A stretch of DNA of 64,000 nucleotides, taken from assembly GCF_000419445.1 (NCBI RefSeq), contig NZ_AULK01000003.1:248001-312000 (forward strand). Direction: 5' to 3'. Positions 26,102 through 33,482 of this stretch are shown here, one piece after another (within the stretch, counting starts at the first letter, position 1; every line of letters starts with the position of its first letter). Source of the DNA: Gryllotalpicola ginsengisoli DSM 22003 (GTDB taxonomy: Bacteria; Actinomycetota; Actinomycetes; Actinomycetales; Microbacteriaceae). The position numbers and the translations under genes were made by a program. The notes beneath the pieces are model-generated. The model saw only the letters and a list, made by a program, of their open reading frames with translations, was not told the DNA's origin and ran no database searches.

Positions 26102-27208
26102 GTGACCGAGAACAGCACGACCTACCGCGAGGCGGGGGTCGACACGGCGGCCGGCGACCTCGCGGTCGAACTCATGAAGGCCGCCGTCGGCCGCACCCAC
26201 GGGCCGGAGGTGCTCGGCGGCGTCGGCGGCTTCGCCGGTCTCTTCGACGTCTCGTTCCTCAAGGCGTACACCCGCCCGCTGCTGGCCACCTCGACCGACG
26301 GCGTCGGCACCAAGGTCGCCATCGCACAGGCCATCGACAAGCACGACACCATCGGGCAGGACCTCGTCGGCATGGTCGTCGACGACATTGTGGTCGTCGG
26401 CGCGAAACCGCTGTTCCTGACCGACTACATCGCCTGCGGCAAGGTCGTGCCCGAGCGCATCGCCGACATCGTCGCCGGCATCGCCCGCGCCTGCTCCGAG
26501 ACCCGCACCGCCCTGGTCGGCGGCGAGACCGCCGAGCACCCCGGTCTGCTCGGCCCCGACGACTACGACGTCGCGGGCGCCGCCGTGGGCGCCGTCGAAG
26601 CGGATGCCGTGCTCGGCGCCGACCGCGTCGCCGACGGCGACGTCGTGCTCGCGCTCGGGTCGTCGGGTCTGCACTCCAACGGCTACTCGCTAGTGCGGCA
26701 CATCCTCTCCCGGGCCGGCATCGGCTACGGCGATCGCTCCGAGGAGCTCGGCACGACGTGGGGCGAGGCGCTGCTCGAGCCGACCCGGCTCTACACCGCG
26801 TCGCTGCTGCGCCTGCTCGCGGACCCGAAGCTCGGCGCATCCGTGCACGCCCTCTCGCACGTGACCGGCGGCGGGATCGCCGCCAACCTCGCCCGCGTGC
26901 TGCCACGCGGCTCGTGGGCCGAGATCGACCGGTCGAGCTGGTCGCCGGCGCCCGTGTTCCGCGTGCTCTCCGACGTGGCGGGCAACACGCTCGAGAGCGC
27001 CGAGGGCACCTGGAACCTCGGCATCGGATTCTTCGCCGTCGTCGCGCCCGGCGCGGCCGACGCGGCGATCGCGAAGCTGGCCGTCGACGGGATCCCCGCC
27101 TGGGTCGCCGGCACCGTGTCGACCGCGCCGCGCGACCTCGCGGGCTTCGAGCAGGGCGCCAAGGGCGTCGACGGCGGGGCCGTGCGCCTCGTCGGCGGCT
27201 ACGCCTGA
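26102..27208 (+). CDS. purM: Phosphoribosylformylglycinamidine cyclo-ligase (AIR synthetase)
   Basis: A 368-residue PurM-fold enzyme that closes the imidazole ring using ATP. It shows YREAGVDTAAGDLAVELM, the family signature STDGVGTKVAIA, LVGGETAEHPGL and LALGSSGLHSNGYSLVR, then HVTGGGIAANLARVLP. The start is the GTG at 26102, 6 nt after TACCCT; the frame opens further upstream, but only over intergenic sequence. A strong hairpin lies 62 bp after the stop. Confidence 0.97.
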   Translation: MTENSTTYREAGVDTAAGDLAVELMKAAVGRTHGPEVLGGVGGFAGLFDVSFLKAYTRPLLATSTDGVGTKVAIAQAIDKHDTIGQDLVGMVVDDIVVVGAKPLFLTDYIACGKVVPERIADIVAGIARACSETRTALVGGETAEHPGLLGPDDYDVAGAAVGAVEADAVLGADRVADGDVVLALGSSGLHSNGYSLVRHILSRAGIGYGDRSEELGTTWGEALLEPTRLYTASLLRLLADPKLGASVHALSHVTGGGIAANLARVLPRGSWAEIDRSSWSPAPVFRVLSDVAGNTLESAEGTWNLGIGFFAVVAPGAADAAIAKLAVDGIPAWVAGTVSTAPRDLAGFEQGAKGVDGGAVRLVGGYA

Positions 27209-27270
27209 GCGATCCGGCCCAGCCTCGACAGCTGACCGGCGCTGATCGCGCGCGAACCCGCCTGAACGGC

Positions 27271-27308
27271 CGAACGCCCCGCCACCCGGAACGGGAGCGG
27301 GGCGTTCG
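27271..27308. terminator. Bidirectional hairpin terminator between purM and DUF3073
   Basis: A perfect 12-bp stem CGAACGCCCCGC / GCGGGGCGTTCG (27271-27282 with 27297-27308). The 14-nt loop can itself pair CCCG with CGGG. It sits between two convergent genes and is the strongest intergenic hairpin seen, although a T-tract is weak on both sides. Confidence 0.75.
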
Positions 27309-27327
27309 TCACGCGTGACGCGGGGCC

Positions 27328-27549
27328 TCACGCGCCTTTCGGCTGACGGGCCTCGTATTCGTCTTCCTCTTCGTCCTCGGCCGCGTAGCCTTCCGGCTCG
27401 TAGTCGGCCCAGGCCGCATACGGATCGTCCTGGTCGTGCCCATGGCCGCTGAGCTCGCGCTCGAGCGCGGCGTAGTTCACGTCCGGGCTGTAGGACTTCA
27501 GCTCACGAGCGATCTTCGTGTGCTTTGCTTTCTGACGGCCGCGCCCCAT
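27328..27549 (-). CDS. DUF3073 domain protein
   Basis: A 73-residue protein with the actinobacterial DUF3073 signature MGRGRQKAKHTKIARELKSY at the N-terminus. An acidic tail follows (YAAWADYEPEGYAAEDEEED). The basic head and acid tail suggest nucleic-acid or ribosome contact (inference). The start at 27549 follows AAGGGGGTCTCGC. TAAACT/TAGATT boxes lie about 65-80 bp upstream. Its place next to purM is a common actinobacterial arrangement. Confidence 0.85.
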   Translation of the reverse strand: MGRGRQKAKHTKIARELKSYSPDVNYAALERELSGHGHDQDDPYAAWADYEPEGYAAEDEEEDEYEARQPKGA

Positions 27550-27701
27550 GCGAGACCCCCTTACGAAGACGGGCCGGACGGGCAATGAGGCGCCCGGCGC
27601 ACAAACAGACAAGAAATCTAGCGGGTAGTTTAGCATGGGCGACTCGCGCCACCCGTGACTCGATCCTGCCCCACGACCCCGCCGTCTGCCTAGAGAGTCC
27701 C

Positions 27702-28805
27702 GTGTCCCTGCTGCCGCCTTCGACCCAGGTCGTCATCATCGGTGCTGGTCAGGCGGGGCTTTCGGTCGCGTATTTCCTGCGCAGATTCGAGCTCGAGCCG
27801 GGCGTCGACTTCGTCGTCGTCGACCGCGGTCCCGGCACCGGCGGCGCCTGGCAGCACCGGTGGTCTGCGCTGACGCTCGGCAGCGCGCACCGCGTCGCCG
27901 ATCTGCCCGGCATGACCGAGCTCGGGCTCAGCTTCGAGACCGCCGACCACCACCGACCGGCGCGCGACATCGTCGCGGAGTACTACCGCGCGTACGAGCA
28001 GCACTTCGGGCTGCAGGTGAAGCGGCCCGTCGAGGTGATGAGCGTCTTCAACCGCGGCGCCGACCTCGTGGTCAACGCCCGCACGCCCGACGAGCACGAC
28101 GACGACTACCGCGAGGAGATCGTGACGCGGCTCGTCGTCAACGCGAGCGGCACCTGGCAGGCGCCGTTCGTGCCGTACGTTCCGGGCATCGGCGACTTCC
28201 GCGGCCGACAGGTGCACACCAACGGCTACGTCTCCGCCGAGGAGTTCCGCGACCAGAGCGTCGTCGTGGTCGGGGGCGGCACGAGCGCCATCGGCTTCAT
28301 GCTCGAGCTCGAGCCCGTCGCATCCGATCTCACCTGGGTCACCCGCCGGCCGGTGGAGTTCGCCGACGACGAGCGGCTCAGCATGGAGGGCGGGGTGCGC
28401 GCCGTGACCGAGCAGGACGCCGCGGCGCGTGCGGGCCGGCCGCTGCCGAGCATCGTGCACGGCACCGGCGTGGCCAAGACACGACGCATCGCGGCCGGCA
28501 TCGAGCGCGGCCTACTGGTCGCCCGCCCCATGTTCTCGCGCATCGAACCCGAGGGGGTGAGGTGGGCGGACGGCTCGTTCCAACGCGCCGACGCGATCAT
28601 CTGGGCGACGGGTTTCCGCCCGGAGCTGCGCCACCTCGCGCCGCTGCGCCTGCACAACCGGGGCGGCGGGGTCACGGTGCGCAACGGGGCCGCGCAGGCC
28701 GACCCGCGCATCTTCCTGGCCGGATACGGACCGCAGGCCTCGACCATCGGCGCCAATCGTGCGGGCCGGGCGGTGGCGCGGCAGGTCGTTGCCGCGCTCA
28801 GCTGA
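27702..28805 (+). CDS. FAD-dependent oxidoreductase, flavin-containing monooxygenase-like
   Basis: A 367-residue protein with two dinucleotide folds: VVIIGAGQAGLSVAYFL (FAD, about residues 10-26) and VVVVGGGTSAIGFMLEL (NAD(P)H, about residues 183-199). It also has the late motif IIWATGFRPELRHL and GYGPQASTIGANRAGR. It belongs to the YhhG/CzcO-like flavoprotein group; the substrate is unknown. The start is the GTG at 27702, just before SLLPPSTQ. The open frame reaches 27525, but those residues lie over the DUF3073 promoter region. Confidence 0.82.
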   Translation: MSLLPPSTQVVIIGAGQAGLSVAYFLRRFELEPGVDFVVVDRGPGTGGAWQHRWSALTLGSAHRVADLPGMTELGLSFETADHHRPARDIVAEYYRAYEQHFGLQVKRPVEVMSVFNRGADLVVNARTPDEHDDDYREEIVTRLVVNASGTWQAPFVPYVPGIGDFRGRQVHTNGYVSAEEFRDQSVVVVGGGTSAIGFMLELEPVASDLTWVTRRPVEFADDERLSMEGGVRAVTEQDAAARAGRPLPSIVHGTGVAKTRRIAAGIERGLLVARPMFSRIEPEGVRWADGSFQRADAIIWATGFRPELRHLAPLRLHNRGGGVTVRNGAAQADPRIFLAGYGPQASTIGANRAGRAVARQVVAALS

Positions 28806-28836
28806 GCCCGCGTGCGGCCGGGGCGGCTGAGCCGCG

Positions 28837-29541
28837 CTATGCCTTGGCCAGGCGCAGGGAGAATTCGACGGAGCCCTTCGGCTGCACGGTCACGAAGCCC
28901 AAGCTGGGCGCCTGCACGCCGTAGTCGGCGAAGGTGATCGGGATGCTGCCGGCGACCTGGGCATCGGCGCCGTCGAAGGCGGCCTGGAGCTGCACGGTGA
29001 CCTGCTTCGTCACACCGGCGAGGGTCAGATTCCCGGTGGCGTCGTAGCTCTGCGCCTCGCCCACCTTCGGCGTGCCGCTCGCCTGCACCGGCGAGGCCAG
29101 CTCGAACACAGCCGTCGGGTACCGGTTGACCCGCATCGCGGTATCGCGGAAGTAGCTGTCGCGCGCCGGCTCGTCGGTCGCGATGGACGCCACGTCGACC
29201 TGGATCCGCGCGCTGGTGAGCCGCAGCCCCGAGACGGTGAGGGAGCCGGTGACCTTCTCCGTCCGGCCGACGACCGTGACATCCGTGCCGTTCAGCACCT
29301 CTTTGACGCGGTAGCCGGCGTACGAGCCATCCGTCACCTGCCAGCTGCCGTCGACGTCGCTCGCGGCCACCCGCGTGCCCGCGTCGGCGACCCCGGTCGG
29401 CGAGAGCGTGACCGTCGGCGCCGCGACCCCGGACCGATCGGCCGCATTGCGATACAGCTTCGGGCCGACGACCGCCGCCACGGCGCCGAGCACCACGACC
29501 GCGGCGGCGATGGACAGGAACACGACCGTTCGCCTGCGCAT
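28837..29541 (-). CDS. YceI family protein, membrane-anchored
   Basis: A 234-residue protein. The N-terminal basic-hydrophobic segment TVVFLSIAAAVVVLGAVAAV is a signal anchor. Residues about 62-234 are a YceI lipocalin-like barrel (VDGSWQVTDGSYAGYRVKEV, VDVASIATDEPARDSYF, VNRYPTAVFEL, ADYGVQAPSLGFVTVQPKG). YceI proteins bind isoprenoid or other amphipathic ligands outside the membrane (family knowledge). It converges with the flavoprotein gene and is the downstream partner of the GT4 gene only in orientation; 57 bp separate them. Confidence 0.87.
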   Translation of the reverse strand: MRRRTVVFLSIAAAVVVLGAVAAVVGPKLYRNAADRSGVAAPTVTLSPTGVADAGTRVAASDVDGSWQVTDGSYAGYRVKEVLNGTDVTVVGRTEKVTGSLTVSGLRLTSARIQVDVASIATDEPARDSYFRDTAMRVNRYPTAVFELASPVQASGTPKVGEAQSYDATGNLTLAGVTKQVTVQLQAAFDGADAQVAGSIPITFADYGVQAPSLGFVTVQPKGSVEFSLRLAKA

Positions 29542-29598
29542 GTGTGCGAGTGTGCGCGCGGTCGGCTGAAGAAGCGCTGGGCGCGGGTGAGGCGATCG

Positions 29599-30759
29599 CT
29601 ACGAGACGGATGCCCCGGCCGCGTCGTGCGCGCCGTCGTCGGTCAGCCGGCGGATGCTCGAGGTGCCCTCGACCAGCATCCGGTACACCCGCTCGTAGCC
29701 CTCGGCCATCACGGGCACGTCGAAGCGGGCCTCGGCGTGGCGCCGGGCAGCGGCCGGGTCGAGCTCGTCGCTCAGCTCGAGCGCGCGGGGGAAGTTGCGG
29801 AAGTCGTCGACGACGAATCCGCTCACCGAGTGCTCGACGATCTCGGGCACGCTGCCGCGCCGCAGCGCGACGACCGGCGTGCCGCACGCCATCGCCTCGA
29901 TCATGACCATGCCGAACGGCTCCTCCCACTGGATGGGGAACGCCAGGGCGCGGGCTCCGGAGAGCAGCTCGCGCTTGAGCGCCGCGTCGGCCTCGCCGAC
30001 GTATTCGGCCCCCGGCCCCAGCAGCGGGCGCACCACCTCGTCGAAGTAGCGCCGCTCCTCCGGCTCGTTGAGCTTGCCGGCCAGCACGATGCGGCGGCCC
30101 GCCGCGCGGGCGGCCTCGATGGCGAGGTCGGGCCCCTTGTCGGGGCTGAAGCGGCCGAGCCAGAGCACGTAGTCGTCCTTCTGCTCCCGGAACGGGAAGG
30201 TGGAGACCTCGATGGCGTTGTGCACCGTGCCGACCCAGTTGAGGCGCGGGTTCAGCCGGCGCTGCGCGTCGGAGATCGCCACGATGTCGACCGTGCGGCC
30301 GAGCCGCTCATGGTAGTCGCCGCCCTCGCCCGTGACGGGCCCGTGCATCGTGACGACCGTCGGCTGCGTGCGGCCCCGGGCCAGCAGCGGCCCCGCGAGG
30401 GTGTGGTCGTGCACGAGGTCGATCTCGAGCCCCTCCAGGGCGCGCGCCGCCTCGGCGGCGGCGATGACCTCGGGCATCGGGGTGCCGAGCCGCTCGGTGG
30501 GCGGCGCCGGATACACCTGGTGAAAGCGCGTGGCCGCCGTGCGGTGCTCGCCGGCGCCGATCAGCGTGACCTCGTGCCCGCGCGCCACCAGCCCGTCGAC
30601 CAGCGCCGCGACGACGGCCTCGGTGCCGCCGTAGCCGCGCGGCGGCAGCTCGAACCAGGGCGGTGCGATCATGGCGATCTTGAGGGCCGGGCGCCCGTCG
30701 GCGGCGAGGCCGGGCTGCGGTTCGTCCGGCATGCGGGCCGGGGTGTCGACGATGGTCAT
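29599..30759 (-). CDS. Glycosyltransferase family 4
   Basis: A 386-residue GT-B enzyme. The N-terminal acceptor domain begins KIAMIAPPWFELPPRGYGGTE (listed here only as its start), followed by VDLVHDHTLAG. The C-terminal donor domain has LGRFSPDKGPDLAIEAAR and the retaining GT4 motif PFGMVMIEAMACGTPVVAL. GGAGGATCAG precedes the ATG at 30759. It diverges from the debranching-enzyme gene, so a role in glycogen, trehalose or glycolipid synthesis is plausible. Donor and acceptor are unknown. Confidence 0.88.
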   Translation of the reverse strand: MTIVDTPARMPDEPQPGLAADGRPALKIAMIAPPWFELPPRGYGGTEAVVAALVDGLVARGHEVTLIGAGEHRTAATRFHQVYPAPPTERLGTPMPEVIAAAEAARALEGLEIDLVHDHTLAGPLLARGRTQPTVVTMHGPVTGEGGDYHERLGRTVDIVAISDAQRRLNPRLNWVGTVHNAIEVSTFPFREQKDDYVLWLGRFSPDKGPDLAIEAARAAGRRIVLAGKLNEPEERRYFDEVVRPLLGPGAEYVGEADAALKRELLSGARALAFPIQWEEPFGMVMIEAMACGTPVVALRRGSVPEIVEHSVSGFVVDDFRNFPRALELSDELDPAAARRHAEARFDVPVMAEGYERVYRMLVEGTSSIRRLTDDGAHDAAGASVS

Positions 30760-30830
30760 CTGATCCTCCTTGAACAAGCCGTGCGGGAACGGAGTGAACG
30801 AGAAGGTCCTGCGCCGTTGGAGGAACCAAA

Positions 30831-30850
30831 GTTGCAATTCGAGTTGTAAC
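30831..30850. promoter_or_regulatory. Imperfect palindrome in the GT4/debranching divergent promoter
   Basis: GTTGCAA-TTCGAG-TTGTAAC (one mismatch between arms) lies about midway in the 166-bp gap between the divergent genes. The surrounding AT-rich stretch is where promoters for both would lie. It may be the site of a regulator such as the MerR-type protein encoded after the debranching enzyme; this is an inference. Confidence 0.35.
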
Positions 30851-30925
30851 ATTGGTGGAGTCGCATTCGCAACATACGTCACCTGGAGTTCATGGCACGG
30901 AAGCCGTCGGATGGGAGGTCGTGGA

Positions 30926-33076
30926 ATGTCTGACCCGAATCAGCCCGCATCGAATCAGGGCATCATCACCGTCGCGCCGACCACCGTCACGCTCGTGGAG
31001 GGCTCGTCGTTCTGCGTGAGCTCGGCCAACGGCGACATCCACGGGGAGAGGTCGGAGGGACTGTTCGTGCGCGACACCCGTCTGCTGTCGCGCTGGGCGC
31101 TGCACATCGACGGTGCGCCCGTCGAGGCGCTGTCCGCCATTCCGGCAGAACCGTACGAGGCGCGCTTCATCGGCCGCGCCGCCGCGCGCCCCGGCCAGGT
31201 CGAGCCGACCCTGGTCGTGGAGCGCTCCCGCTACATCGGCCAGGGCATGCGCGAAGACATCACCCTGCGCAACTTCGGGCAGGAGGCGGCGGGCGTCGAG
31301 CTGCGGCTCGCCGTCGACGCCGACTTCGCCGACCTGTTCGAGGTGAAGGAGCACCGGCCGCCGCGCGGACGGCACGTGTCCCGGCGCGCCGTCGGCTCCG
31401 ACCTCGTGCTGTGGACGGAGCACGGCGACGGCCGCGGCGTGCGGGTGAGCGCACCGGGGGCGATCGCGCTCGAGCACCAGCTGCGCTTCGATGCCGTCGT
31501 ACCCGCCGGCGGGGAGTGGTCGGCGACCGTGGAGGTCGTCGCGAGCGTCGACGGCCAGGAGCTCGCCGCCTCCTTCCCCCTCGGCGAGCCCGTCGACGAC
31601 GCCGAGCCCGCTCGCCGCATGCGCGGCTGGCGCGCCTCCGTGCCCGACATCACCGTCGCCGACCCCGCCCTCGCGCAGGCGCTCGAGCGCAGCGAGCAGG
31701 ACCTCGGCGCCCTGAGGATCGTCGACCCCCGGCATCCGAACGACGATGTCGTCGCTGCGGGCGCGCCCTGGTTCATGGCGCTGTTCGGTCGCGACTCGCT
31801 CATCACCAGCTGGATGACGCTGCCGTTCTCGCCCGAGCTCGCGATGGGCACGCTGCGCACGCTGGCACGGATGCAGGGGCGCAAGGTCGACCCGCTGACC
31901 GAGGAGGAGCCGGGCCGCATCCTGCACGAGGTGCGCCTCGGCGCCGACCTGTCGCTCGCGCTCGGCGGCGACAGCGTCTACTACGGCTCCATCGACTCGA
32001 CGCCGCTGTTCGTGATGCTGGTCGGCCAGGCGGCGCGCTGGGGCGTTCCGCTCGACCAGCTCGAGCCGCTGCGGCCCGCCGTCGACGCCGCTGTGCGCTG
32101 GATCGTCGAGTACGGCGATCGCGACGGCGACGGATTCGTCGAGTACCAGCGCGGCACGGACCGGGGCCTGCTCAACCAGGGCTGGAAGGACAGCTTCGAC
32201 GCGATCGCCTTCCGCGACGGCGCCGCTGCGACGGCGCCGATCGCGCTCGCCGAGGTGCAGGGCTACTGCTACGCGGCGTTCCTGGCCAAGGCCGACCTCG
32301 ACGAGCGCTTCGGCGACGCGGGCTCCGCCGAGGAGTGGCGCCGCCGCGCCGCGGAGCTGAAGGCGCGCTTCCGCGAGGCGTTCTGGCTGCCCGACGAGGG
32401 GTACCTCGCCCTCGCGCTCGACCGCGACAAGAGGCCGGTCGACGCCATCGCCTCCAACGCGGGGCAGTGCCTGTGGTCCGGCATCGTCGACGAGGCCGAC
32501 GCGGGAGCCGTCGTGGAGCGGCTGCTGTCGGACGAGATGTTCACCGGCTTCGGCATCCGTACCCTCGGCACGCGCAACGCGCGCTACAACCCCGTGAGCT
32601 ATCACAACGGCTCGGTGTGGCCGCACGACACGGCGCTGATCGCGGCGGGCATCGCCCGCTACGGGTACACGGAGCAGGCCCAGCGCGTCGTCGACGGACT
32701 GATCGACGCGGTGCGCGCCTTCGGGGGCCGGCTGCCCGAGTTGTTCTGCGGCTTCGACCGGACCGACAAGCCGGTGCCGGTGCCGTACCCGACCTCGTGC
32801 TCGCCGCAGGCGTGGGCGGCGGCCGTGCCGTTCGAGCTGCTGCGCATCTCACTGGGCCTCACGCCCTCCGGCGAGCCCGGCCGGCTCGACGTGGGCACCG
32901 CGCCCGAGCGGCTCGGCGAGGTGACGATCGACAAGCTGCCGTTCGAGCACGGCCGCGTCAACGTGCGGGCCGACAGCGCGGGCGGCTCGGTCACCGACGG
33001 CTCGGTCACCGACGGCTCGGCCACCGGCGGCTCGGCCACCGAAGACAGTCGGCTCGCGCCGGCCGAGGCGAACTGA
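30926..33076 (+). CDS. Glycogen debranching enzyme-like amylo-alpha-1,6-glucosidase
   Basis: A 716-residue cytoplasmic protein. Residues about 15-210 match an N-terminal GDE-type beta domain (TLVEGSSFCVSSANGDIHGE, LFVRDTRLLSRWAL). The rest is an (alpha/alpha)6 toroid with APWFMALFGRDSLITSWMTL, GLLNQGWKDSFDAI and SYHNGSVWPHDTALIAAG, the pattern of GH13/GH133-associated debranching proteins. GGGAGGTCGTGG precedes the ATG at 30926; earlier codons of the open frame cover the promoter. The C-terminus carries four 15-bp repeats. It is followed 16 bp later by a MerR-type gene. Confidence 0.85.
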   Translation: MSDPNQPASNQGIITVAPTTVTLVEGSSFCVSSANGDIHGERSEGLFVRDTRLLSRWALHIDGAPVEALSAIPAEPYEARFIGRAAARPGQVEPTLVVERSRYIGQGMREDITLRNFGQEAAGVELRLAVDADFADLFEVKEHRPPRGRHVSRRAVGSDLVLWTEHGDGRGVRVSAPGAIALEHQLRFDAVVPAGGEWSATVEVVASVDGQELAASFPLGEPVDDAEPARRMRGWRASVPDITVADPALAQALERSEQDLGALRIVDPRHPNDDVVAAGAPWFMALFGRDSLITSWMTLPFSPELAMGTLRTLARMQGRKVDPLTEEEPGRILHEVRLGADLSLALGGDSVYYGSIDSTPLFVMLVGQAARWGVPLDQLEPLRPAVDAAVRWIVEYGDRDGDGFVEYQRGTDRGLLNQGWKDSFDAIAFRDGAAATAPIALAEVQGYCYAAFLAKADLDERFGDAGSAEEWRRRAAELKARFREAFWLPDEGYLALALDRDKRPVDAIASNAGQCLWSGIVDEADAGAVVERLLSDEMFTGFGIRTLGTRNARYNPVSYHNGSVWPHDTALIAAGIARYGYTEQAQRVVDGLIDAVRAFGGRLPELFCGFDRTDKPVPVPYPTSCSPQAWAAAVPFELLRISLGLTPSGEPGRLDVGTAPERLGEVTIDKLPFEHGRVNVRADSAGGSVTDGSVTDGSATGGSATEDSRLAPAEAN
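32984..33043 (+). repeat. 15-bp tandem repeat, four units, in the debranching-enzyme 3' end
   Basis: Units of GGCTCGGTCACCGAC start at 32984 and 32999; GGCTCGGCCACCG variants follow at 33014 and 33029. They encode GSVTD/GSATx pentapeptides, a flexible tail outside the catalytic toroid. Confidence 0.85.
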
Positions 33077-33092
33077 GCGGGCGGGGAGAACG

Positions 33093-33449
33093 ATGAGCGG
33101 CGCATCCGATGACAGGGCGCGCACCGGCCCGGCCGGGCCGGCCCGCGACGAGCCGTTCTACACGATCGGCCAGGTCGCCACGCTGCTCGACGTGCCGCAG
33201 GCGCAGCTGCGCCGGCTCGACGAGCTCGAGGTCGTGCAACCGGAACGGTCCACCGGCAATCAGCGCCGCTACTCGCAGGATGAGATCGACACGCTGCGCG
33301 AGGTCATCGAGCTGACCGACGAGGGCGTCACCCTGCCCGGCGTGCGCAAAGTGCTCGAACTGCGCCGGCGCGTCGACGAGCTCGAGCAGCAGCTGGCGAG
33401 CAAGGCGGGCGAGGCCGGCGAGGTGAGCGGGGACCGCAAGGGCGACTGA
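33093..33449 (+). CDS. MerR family transcriptional regulator
   Basis: A 118-residue regulator. Residues about 21-90 are a MerR winged helix (FYTIGQVATLLDVPQAQLRR, ERSTGNQRRYSQDEIDTL), followed by a short coiled coil VLELRRRVDELEQQLASK. It has no metal-binding cysteines, so it is closer to the HspR/YcgE type than to metal sensors. GGGGAGAACG precedes the ATG. It is co-transcribed with the debranching enzyme and may control that operon (inference). Confidence 0.85.
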   Translation: MSGASDDRARTGPAGPARDEPFYTIGQVATLLDVPQAQLRRLDELEVVQPERSTGNQRRYSQDEIDTLREVIELTDEGVTLPGVRKVLELRRRVDELEQQLASKAGEAGEVSGDRKGD

Positions 33450-33482
33450 GGCGCGGATGCCGCGGGCGAGCCGCTACCGCAG

